Shown here: in pieces, positions 7,765-12,983 of the stretch
Position numbering within the stretch: the first letter of the stretch is position 1
Layout: every line of letters starts with the position of its first letter
Source: Balneolia bacterium
GTDB taxonomy: Bacteria; Bacteroidota; Rhodothermia; Balneolales; Cyclonatronaceae
Length of the DNA stretch: 12,983 nt
Assembly (NCBI GenBank): GCA_003566395.1
Contig: PXDL01000400.1
Coordinates: forward strand, 1 to 12,983
Direction of reading: 5' to 3'
Translations under genes and position numbers: made by a program
Notes under the pieces: generated by a model
Database searches by the model: none
What the model saw: the letters and a program-made list of their open reading frames with translations, nothing else
Told to the model about the DNA's origin: nothing

Positions 7765-8718
7765 TTAAGCCTCTTCCCAGACTCCCATAGCTGCATACTT
7801 GTTGATGCGATTGTTCACGAGTTTATCGGGCTTCATTTTTGAAAGGCGTACGAGACTTTCCAAAAGCTGCTTTTTAAGAGCCTCAGCGGCGGCATCGTAA
7901 TCGCGGTGTGCCCCTCCGAGCGGTTCGGGAATAACCCCGTCTATGACTTTGAGTTTCATGAGGTCGTCGGCCGTAAGTTTGAGGGCGGCGGCAGCCTGCT
8001 CTTTATATTCCCAGGTTTTCCAGAGGATGGATGAGCAAGATTCAGGCGAAATTACCGAATACCAGGTATTTTCCATCATATACACTTCATTGCCCATACC
8101 AATACCGAGCGCGCCTCCGCTGGCTCCTTCGCCGATCACCACCGTAATAATTGGAACGCGCAGCACGGCCATTTCCCTCAGGTTTACGGCGATAGCCTCG
8201 GCCTGACCCCGTTCTTCTGCTTCAAGGCCGGGGAAAGCTCCGGGTGTATCCAGCAGGGTGATAACGGGAATGTCAAATTTCTCGGCCAGCTTCATGAGCC
8301 GTAAAGCCTTACGGTAGCCTTCAGGGTTCGGCATGCCGAAGTTTCGGTATTTTCTTGAAGTGGTATCCCGGCCTTTTTGCTGCCCGATGACCATCACCGA
8401 TTTTTTATCAATTGTGGCAAACCCACCCACAATAGCTTTATCATCTCCCATGAAGCGATCGCCGTGCAGCTCAGTGAAATCATCACAAATTTTATAGATA
8501 TAGTCTAACGTGTAGGGCCGATCGGGATGACGGGCCAACTGAACTTTCTGCCAGGCCGTTAGATTCGAATAAATTGAAGACCGAAGTTCTTCAACCCGCT
8601 GCTGAAGACGCTCAATTTCGGGCCGTAACACATCATTTTCAGGAATGCGTATTGAGTTGAGTTCCTGAATTTTTTTCTCGAGATCTGCGATGGGTTTTTC
8701 GAATTCCAGATAGTTCAT
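7765..8718 (-). CDS. accA: Acetyl-CoA carboxylase carboxyltransferase subunit alpha
   Basis: The alpha subunit of the carboxyltransferase that, with AccD, moves the carboxyl group from carboxybiotin-AccB to acetyl-CoA to make malonyl-CoA for fatty-acid synthesis. It has 317 aa from the ATG at 8716-8718, the normal AccA length, beginning MNYLEFEKPIADLEKKI. A longer reading to 8748 would need a TTG and adds ten residues (LHLIINFTHL) not expected in AccA. Motifs: LARHPDRPYTLDYI (61-74), FTELHGDRFMGDD (81-93), GQQKGRDTTSRKYRNFGMPN (112-131), LLDTPGAFPGLEAEERGQ (155-172), VIGEGASGGALGIG (194-207) with the oxyanion-type Gly-Gly, and SVISPESCSSILWK (221-234). No Shine-Dalgarno sequence is evident. 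A 71-bp gap separates it from the upstream mannosyltransferase gene, so it may have its own promoter. accD is not in the window. Confidence 0.97.
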   Translation of the reverse strand: MNYLEFEKPIADLEKKIQELNSIRIPENDVLRPEIERLQQRVEELRSSIYSNLTAWQKVQLARHPDRPYTLDYIYKICDDFTELHGDRFMGDDKAIVGGFATIDKKSVMVIGQQKGRDTTSRKYRNFGMPNPEGYRKALRLMKLAEKFDIPVITLLDTPGAFPGLEAEERGQAEAIAVNLREMAVLRVPIITVVIGEGASGGALGIGMGNEVYMMENTWYSVISPESCSSILWKTWEYKEQAAAALKLTADDLMKLKVIDGVIPEPLGGAHRDYDAAAEALKKQLLESLVRLSKMKPDKLVNNRINKYAAMGVWEEA

Positions 8719-8766
8719 GAGATGAGTAAAATTGATGATTAAGTGCAATAAATACGAATGAAACAG

Positions 8767-8783
8767 AAGGGCATATCACCCTT
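8767..8783 (-). terminator. Weak hairpin after the mannose synthase gene
   Basis: AAGGG (8767-8771), a 7-base loop, then CCCTT (8779-8783), directly after the TAG of the mannose synthase gene in the 71-bp gap before accA. The stem is short and the T-run after it on the minus strand is interrupted (TTCTGTTTC), so termination would be inefficient. It may be chance. Confidence 0.25.
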
Positions 8784-8789
8784 TTAAAA

Positions 8790-9518
8790 CTAAAGCCGGT
8801 TTATAAGGCTTCGAAGTTTGAGGGCCCAGACCATCCAAACCGCTTCAAAAATTATGTTTTTCGACATTTTAGATTCACCTTCTTCACGCTCACGGAATAT
8901 AATAGAAACTTCCTTCAGATTAAATCCGGCTTTCCAGGCCCGGTAATGCATTTCAATTTGAAACGCGTAGCCGTTTGATTTGATTCGCTCCAGAGGAATG
9001 GCTTCAAGGACCTTCCTGTGAAAGCATTTGAAACCGGCAGTGGTATCAAAAACAGGCAATCCGGTAATAATTCGGGCGTAAACATTGGCCGAATACGAGA
9101 GAATCAGCCGCGACAACGGCCAGTTTACAATACTGATTCCATTATGATATCGAGAGCCGATAATAAGGGCCGGGGGTTGGGTACGAGCCTCCTCTATCAA
9201 AAGCGGCAAATCGCCGGGATCATGAGAAAAATCGGCATCCATCTCACAGATATAAGTATAGTCGCTTTCAAGCGCAAATTTGAAGCCCGCCACATAGGCC
9301 GATCCCAAACCCGACTTTGAGGCGCGGGAAATCAAGTGAATGCGTCCCGTGTACTCTTCCTGAAATCGTTTAATAACTTCCTGAGTGCCGTCGGGAGAGT
9401 TGTCGTCCACGAAAAGTACGTCTATCTCCGGCTCAAGCTGCATCAGCATTGGCAGTAGCCTCTTTAGGTTGGACGCTTCGTTATACGTTGGTATGATGAC
9501 CAGACTTTCCGAATTCAT
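8790..9518 (-). CDS. Polyprenol monophosphomannose synthase (Dpm1-like GT2)
   Basis: A GT2 glycosyltransferase that transfers mannose from GDP-mannose to a polyprenyl phosphate on the cytoplasmic membrane face. It has 242 aa and lacks the C-terminal membrane helices found in some relatives. Motifs: IIPTYNEASNL (8-18), FVDDNSPDGTQEVI (36-49), KSGLGSAYVAGF (68-79), EMDADFSHDP (92-101, the DxD metal/nucleotide site), IIGSRYHNG (119-127), NWPLSR (132-137) and FDTTAGFKCF (157-166). Start: a GTG at 9530 would add four residues, but its purine box (AAGGGGAG, 9530-9537) abuts it. The ATG at 9518 has that box 11 bases upstream and is preferred. It begins 27 bp after the sugar-phosphate transferase gene, so the pair probably forms an envelope-glycan operon. 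The lipid-linked mannose could feed protein O-mannosylation or polysaccharide synthesis; the acceptor is not visible here. Confidence 0.9.
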   Translation of the reverse strand: MNSESLVIIPTYNEASNLKRLLPMLMQLEPEIDVLFVDDNSPDGTQEVIKRFQEEYTGRIHLISRASKSGLGSAYVAGFKFALESDYTYICEMDADFSHDPGDLPLLIEEARTQPPALIIGSRYHNGISIVNWPLSRLILSYSANVYARIITGLPVFDTTAGFKCFHRKVLEAIPLERIKSNGYAFQIEMHYRAWKAGFNLKEVSIIFREREEGESKMSKNIIFEAVWMVWALKLRSLINRL

Positions 9519-9529
9519 GGTGTTCGCCA

Positions 9530-9537
9530 CTCCCCTT
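9530..9537 (-). promoter_or_regulatory. Shine-Dalgarno site of the mannose synthase gene
   Basis: AAGGGGAG on the minus strand. It is directly adjacent to the GTG at 9530 but 11 bases from the ATG at 9518, so it argues for the ATG as the start. Confidence 0.5.
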
Positions 9538-9545
9538 TCATCCCC

Positions 9546-10964
9546 TTATTGACCTTTTCCGGCAAGCATGGTGAATATGGTATTCATCAAAATTTTAAGA
9601 TCCATTTTCAGGGAAATATTTTCAACATAAAACAGATCGTACTTGGTCTTTTCTTTTACGTCGTCGAAGGTTTCGTCATATTTCCATTTTACCTGCGCCC
9701 AGCCCGTAATGCCCGGTCTCACGCGCAACCGGCGGGTATAAAGAGGGATTTGTTTTTTGAACTGCTCCACAAAAAACGGGCGCTCAGGTCGGGGCCCGAC
9801 CAGACTCATATCGCCTTTGAGCACGTTTAGAAGCTGCGGAAGCTCATCAAGACGCAGTTTACGCAGCCAGTACCCCACAGGTGTAATTCGGGGATCGTGT
9901 TCCGTTGCCCAGGTAGGCCCGGTTTTAGTTTCGGCATCCTGATACATACTTCTGAACTTGTACATTGTGAACTCTTTACCGTACAATCCAACTCGCTCCT
10001 GAGCAAAAACTACCGGACCGGATGAAGTGAGCCTGATTAATAGCGCAACTATCAACATTACAGGCAAGGTGAGGATTAAAATCAGAAGCGAGAGCAGTAC
10101 ATCCATTAGTCTTTTGACCGATTTCTCCCAGGTCGGCATGGGGTCGGGCATCACTTCGATAAGTGGAAGACCGAATATCTGATTGGTTTGGTTCAGTCCG
10201 CTGATGATCTGATAAAAGTCCGGAACAATCTTCACAGAAATATTCGGCTTATCTATCAAATCAATGATATTGATAAGTTTGAAACGGTCTTCAGGCTCCA
10301 TCGCCACAATTACATCTACTACAGACTCTCTTTTCAGAACCTGATTCAGATTATCGACCGTATCCAGAATTTTATCTTCCGGAACTGCGATTTTTTCCTG
10401 AGTCCCATTCGTGTTCTGGTTCAGGAACCCGACCACATCAAGCCCCGAAGTTTTATGACGACCGATGTCATCATAAATTTGACGTGCAGTTTCACCGGTC
10501 CCTATAATTACGGCCTTGTGCAGTCCGTAGCCTCGTTTTACCGATTGCTTTTGGATGGTTCTGATCGTAAGCCGGTTCAGGGAAACCAGGCTGAAGGTCA
10601 GCAGCCAGTAAACCAAAGTGTAATTCTTGGCGTAGCTTATGTTGGTTGAGTTCCAGTTCAGATCATCTGTGAAAAGCAAAAAGAAGAAAATGAGCGTACC
10701 GATAATGGTAATTTTCCCTACCCTGATAATTTCATCGAAGCGTGAAACCATGTAGAGTCTTTTGTAAAGGCCGAAAAACGCGAAAATAGCGATCCAGAAA
10801 ATCGCAGTTACCACAGCCGGCATAAAAACGGTGGCGGGCGCCATCGACTGGGATGCACCGAGCCATTCCATCTCAAAACGAATATGATAAAAAGCATACC
10901 AAACCAGCACAAGCGCGATGCCGTCACCCAGAATGTTGATCAATATATCTTTGCGATGCTCCAA
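9546..10964 (-). CDS. Polyprenyl glycosylphosphotransferase (undecaprenyl-phosphate sugar-phosphate transferase)
   Basis: A membrane enzyme that starts polysaccharide repeat-unit synthesis by moving a sugar-1-phosphate from a nucleotide sugar to undecaprenyl phosphate. It has 472 aa: four N-terminal helices (about 7-30, 46-66, 84-99, 116-131), a CoA_binding_3/Rossmann-like region with VIIGTGETARQIYDD (152-166), then the monotopic PGT domain (PF02397). That domain has a re-entrant helix from 288-310, GPVVFAQERVGLYGKEF (316-332), YKFRSM (335-340), RLDELPQLLNVLKGDMSLVG (371-390) with the catalytic Asp373-Glu374 dyad, PRPERP, and RVRPGITGWAQV (414-425). All key residues are intact. The start is a TTG (10962-10964): the frame has an in-frame TAA a few codons upstream, and the first ATG-encoded Met falls after the first helix. 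The mannose synthase gene follows 27 bp downstream. The sugar cannot be determined from sequence. Confidence 0.94.
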   Translation of the reverse strand: MEHRKDILINILGDGIALVLVWYAFYHIRFEMEWLGASQSMAPATVFMPAVVTAIFWIAIFAFFGLYKRLYMVSRFDEIIRVGKITIIGTLIFFFLLFTDDLNWNSTNISYAKNYTLVYWLLTFSLVSLNRLTIRTIQKQSVKRGYGLHKAVIIGTGETARQIYDDIGRHKTSGLDVVGFLNQNTNGTQEKIAVPEDKILDTVDNLNQVLKRESVVDVIVAMEPEDRFKLINIIDLIDKPNISVKIVPDFYQIISGLNQTNQIFGLPLIEVMPDPMPTWEKSVKRLMDVLLSLLILILTLPVMLIVALLIRLTSSGPVVFAQERVGLYGKEFTMYKFRSMYQDAETKTGPTWATEHDPRITPVGYWLRKLRLDELPQLLNVLKGDMSLVGPRPERPFFVEQFKKQIPLYTRRLRVRPGITGWAQVKWKYDETFDDVKEKTKYDLFYVENISLKMDLKILMNTIFTMLAGKGQ

Positions 10965-11005
10965 AAAAATCGACTTTTAATTAAACCGGCGCACTGCGTA
11001 TTATG

Positions 11006-11038
11006 CGTAAGTAGGTTCCGGTCCGTTTCTAAACAAAA
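11006..11038 (-). promoter_or_regulatory. Candidate Bacteroidota-type promoter for the sugar-phosphate transferase gene
   Basis: On the minus strand TTTTG (11034-11038), a 20-base spacer, then TACTTACG (11006-11013) approximate the Bacteroidota promoter pattern TTTG ... TAnnTTTG, with one mismatch in the -7 element. It would place the transcript start about 35 bases before the TTG start codon at 10964. Confidence 0.3.
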
Positions 11039-11093
11039 GTTTTTGCACATCCGGATTGAAAAGTTGACCTGTACAAACCTGAATTCCCTTAAC

Positions 11094-11143
11094 ATACGGA
11101 TCGTCAACGCCCTACCGGGACACCATAAATGCAACGTCCGTAT
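11094..11143. repeat. Spaced inverted repeat in the tgt leader
   Basis: ATACGGA (11094-11100) and TCCGTAT (11137-11143) are exact complements 36 bases apart, ending 50 bases before the tgt start codon. In RNA they could close a stem over a 36-nt internal region. No known preQ1 riboswitch signature is recognisable inside. Confidence 0.3.
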
Positions 11144-11193
11144 CGGTTTCTGAATTTTAAACAAGTACTCAAAATAAGGAAATAAGTTCTAAA

Positions 11194-12321
11194 GTGTTTG
11201 ACCTTCTTCAACGTGATGACGCAACCAAAGCGCGGGCCGGGCGGCTAAAAACTGCTCATGGCGAAATAGAAACGCCGATATTCATGCCCGTCGGGACCCT
11301 CGGTACCGTAAAGGCTGTACGGCAGCAGGATCTTAGTGGTATTATTGATGCACAAATAATTCTCGGCAACACCTACCATCTTTACCTTCGGCCGGGAAAC
11401 ACCATAATGCAGGAAGCCGGCGGACTCCACCGATTTATCAACTGGGATAAACCCATACTTACAGACTCCGGCGGCTATCAGGTGTTCTCACTTTCTTCAA
11501 ACCGCAAACTCGAAGAACGGGGCGTCACCTTCAAAAGTCATCTTGACGGATCAAAACATCAATTCACACCTGAAAGTGTAGTTGAAACCGAACGTATTCT
11601 CGGCTCGGATATCATGATGGTTCTCGATGAGTGTCCTCCTTACCCTTCGGAATATGAGTACGCAAAAAACTCGATGGACCTGACCCACCGTTGGGCTAAA
11701 CGGTGTAAATCGGCTTTTGAACAGACCGAGCCACGATACGGCCATAATCAGATGCTTTTTGGGATATGCCAGGGTTGTTGTTTCCCCGACCTCCGAAAAG
11801 CTTCTGCCGAACATATCGCTGAACTCGACTTTCACGGAAATGCGATTGGCGGACTTAGCGTAGGAGAACCGAACGAGCTAATGTATGAAATGACCGATAT
11901 TGTAACGGATATACTGCCTGAACATAAGCCCCGCTACCTGATGGGCGTCGGAACCCCGGCCGATATTCTCGAAGGCATTGCACGCGGGGTCGATATGTTC
12001 GATTGTGTGATGCCCACCCGTAACGCCAGAAACGGCACAGTTTTCACCTGGAACGGCATCGTAAATATGCGAAACGCGAAATGGAAACATCATCATCAGC
12101 CGCTTGACGAAAAATTCCCGACTGAGTTCAGTTCGCATTATTCTATGGCCTATCTGCACCATCTTTTCAGATGCAATGAAATTCTGGGGATGATGCTGGC
12201 CTCGGTTCAAAATCTAACCTTTTATCTCTGGCTTACCCGTCAGGCCAGGAAGAACATACAAGATGGCACGTTTTCAACATGGTACCCTCAAATGCTCTCA
12301 CGCGTTAAAAACAGGCTTTGA
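11194..12321 (+). CDS. tgt: tRNA-guanosine(34) transglycosylase (queuosine pathway)
   Basis: The enzyme exchanges the wobble guanine of GUN-anticodon tRNAs (Asp, Asn, His, Tyr) for preQ1 in the cytosol. It has 375 aa. Motifs: IETPIFMPVGTLGTVKAV (25-42), ILGNTYHLYLRPG (56-68), LTDSGGYQVFSL (89-100) with the base Asp91, IGGLSVGEP (218-226), YLMGVGTP (248-255), and MFDCVMPTRNARNG (268-281) with the nucleophile Asp270. The C-terminal zinc site is absent: where canonical enzymes have CxCxxC and a later His, this protein has Phe308, Thr310, Ser313 and Gln339. The surrounding fold-defining segments (YSMAYLHHLF, QNLTFYLWL) are well conserved. I recall Bacteroidota Tgt proteins also lacking the cysteines, so this is probably lineage-typical rather than decay. 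The start is GTG at 11194-11196, with AAGGA 13 bases upstream (11176-11180), a long spacing; no nearer ATG gives the conserved N-terminus. It is transcribed alone, divergent from the glycan genes. Confidence 0.96.
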   Translation: MFDLLQRDDATKARAGRLKTAHGEIETPIFMPVGTLGTVKAVRQQDLSGIIDAQIILGNTYHLYLRPGNTIMQEAGGLHRFINWDKPILTDSGGYQVFSLSSNRKLEERGVTFKSHLDGSKHQFTPESVVETERILGSDIMMVLDECPPYPSEYEYAKNSMDLTHRWAKRCKSAFEQTEPRYGHNQMLFGICQGCCFPDLRKASAEHIAELDFHGNAIGGLSVGEPNELMYEMTDIVTDILPEHKPRYLMGVGTPADILEGIARGVDMFDCVMPTRNARNGTVFTWNGIVNMRNAKWKHHHQPLDEKFPTEFSSHYSMAYLHHLFRCNEILGMMLASVQNLTFYLWLTRQARKNIQDGTFSTWYPQMLSRVKNRL

Positions 12322-12342
12322 GCATAGAAAGGTCGGACAAGT

Positions 12343-12983
12343 CTATTTCTCTCCGGATTCTTTGAAATAGGAGGTAAAATGCCGCGGCGGGGTTTGTAGG
12401 CTCCGGAAAAGTATTTCAAGGTCTTTCCAGATCGTATACGTTTGCAGATAGTGCATTTCATATCGCTCTTTTTCCTCCTCCCTGAATAGCTTAGCCTCAT
12501 TGATCTGCCTTAAACCTGTCAATCCGGGTTTGTAGTAAATAAATCGTCCCTGCCGTTCCAGAATTATGGGTGCCCCAACAAGGCTGAACTCGCCCTTAAA
12601 AACGTTCTTCAGAAAAAGCCACGTATTCAAGAGTTTGTTGTCAGGGTGAGGGTGATAAAAACTCGCATTTACCGAAGCTGACGAATCCAGATATATATTG
12701 ATGTTCATTTTCTCCGCCGCCCCTCCGGAGAGCATCAATTTCTTCATCATTACTACAGGGCTTAAGACGATCAATAGAACTAAAGAAATCCAAAAGTCGA
12801 GGTTTCTCTTCAGAAACCGATTCCATGCGTTCAGAGACGGAAGCTCAAGATCCACAACCGGGACGTCATCAAAATAATCCACATTCGACTTCCCGATAAT
12901 ATAATCAAGAGAATTGGGCACCACTTTGCAGATAACGGGCGTATCGCGAAGCTGAGAAAGCGATTTCAGCACCTCAATATGAG
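12343..12983 (-). CDS. Degenerate sugar-transferase-like protein, C-terminal part (5' end outside window)
   Basis: The frame is open to the right window edge (HIEV precedes LKSLSQLRD), so the GTG at 12972 is probably internal. Numbering from that GTG, residues 1-45 align with the end of the Rossmann region of the intact enzyme at 9546-10964 (TPVICKVVPNSLDYIIGKSN against ISVKIVPDFYQIISGL). Residues 54-77 are the re-entrant helix, keeping a Ser-Pro kink (LSPVVM). Residues 113-135 (NKLLNTWLFLKNVFKGEFSL...) match the dyad region, and YYKPGLTGLRQI (146-157) matches the PGITG motif. However the FxQERVG and YKFRSM segments are missing, the Asp-Glu dyad is Asn116-Thr117, and GPRP is GAPI. Catalysis as a phosphoglycosyl transferase is therefore unlikely. 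The reading frame is intact, so this is a diverged protein rather than an obvious pseudogene. It converges on tgt with 21 bp between the stops. Confidence 0.75.
   Translation of the reverse strand, partial: HIEVLKSLSQLRDTPVICKVVPNSLDYIIGKSNVDYFDDVPVVDLELPSLNAWNRFLKRNLDFWISLVLLIVLSPVVMMKKLMLSGGAAEKMNINIYLDSSASVNASFYHPHPDNKLLNTWLFLKNVFKGEFSLVGAPIILERQGRFIYYKPGLTGLRQINEAKLFREEEKERYEMHYLQTYTIWKDLEILFRSLQTPPRHFTSYFKESGEK

Larger units (their letters stand above)
10965..11193. promoter_or_regulatory. Divergent intergenic region (sugar-phosphate transferase / tgt)
   Basis: This 229-bp gap is the largest non-coding stretch in the window and must carry promoters in both directions. On the plus strand TTGACC (11064-11069) resembles a -35 box, but no good -10 follows at 16-18 bp, so the tgt promoter is not resolved. 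It also holds a direct repeat TGCGTA-tta-TGCGTA (10995-11009) and an inverted repeat (11094-11143). I see no convincing small ORF, tRNA or known riboswitch here. Confidence 0.5.

Noticed and set aside
8719..8748. Longer accA start reaching 8748
   Set aside because: It requires a TTG codon and adds residues (LHLIINFTHL) not expected in AccA; the ATG at 8718 gives the standard length and N-terminus.
10188..10649. 153-aa plus-strand ORF opposite the sugar-phosphate transferase gene
   Set aside because: It lies wholly antisense to conserved coding sequence and has no family motif.
11041..11193. preQ1 riboswitch upstream of tgt
   Set aside because: No recognisable preQ1-I, II or III core could be found by eye; only a spaced inverted repeat is present, reported separately at low confidence.
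12322..12342. Terminator between tgt and the degenerate transferase
   Set aside because: The 21-bp gap has no inverted repeat or T-run; any terminator would have to lie within coding sequence.

Overview
The window looks like chromosomal housekeeping DNA from a member of the Bacteroidota/FCB group. Balneolota or Rhodothermota-type bacteria are my best guess, by inference. The reasons are a zinc-ligand-less Tgt of the kind I recall from Bacteroidota, an AccA N-terminus (MNYLEFEKPI) of that style, and the pairing of CPBP and DUF4199-like membrane proteins. Several starts are preceded by clear Shine-Dalgarno sequences, which classical Bacteroidetes mostly lack. I see no tRNA, rRNA, IS element, phage gene or CRISPR array. 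Coding density is very high, and the only sizeable gap is the 229-bp divergent intergenic region at 10965-11193.

Layout. (1) At 2-2395 (+) is the 3' part of a large protein with a C-terminal beta-propeller, cut by the window edge. It converges on a long minus-strand run. (2) The minus-strand run, read from 10964 down to 2411, holds a polyprenyl-phosphate sugar-phosphate transferase and a polyprenol-phosphate mannose synthase (envelope polysaccharide initiation and lipid-linked mannose). Next come accA, a YbgC/FadM-like thioesterase and nadC. A compact set of small membrane or regulatory genes follows (DUF2085, DUF4199-like, CPBP protease, DUF2007), and then cdsA and a TIGR01777-type SDR. Gaps are 3-77 bp with two overlaps (11 and 17 bp), so much of this is probably co-transcribed. 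(3) At 11194-12321 (+) is tgt (queuosine tRNA modification), transcribed divergently. (4) At 12343-12983 (-) is the C-terminal part of a second sugar-transferase-like protein, cut by the window end.

Functionally the window joins lipid and envelope precursor supply (AccA malonyl-CoA, CdsA CDP-diacylglycerol, PGT and mannose-lipid synthesis) with NAD synthesis and tRNA modification. The two points most worth attention are the degenerate phosphoglycosyl-transferase homologue at the right edge, whose catalytic Asp-Glu dyad is replaced by Asn-Thr, and Tgt, which lacks all four canonical zinc ligands. No clearly novel multi-gene system is evident. The best candidate for an uncharacterised module is the coupled DUF2085 / DUF4199-like / CPBP / DUF2007 set.
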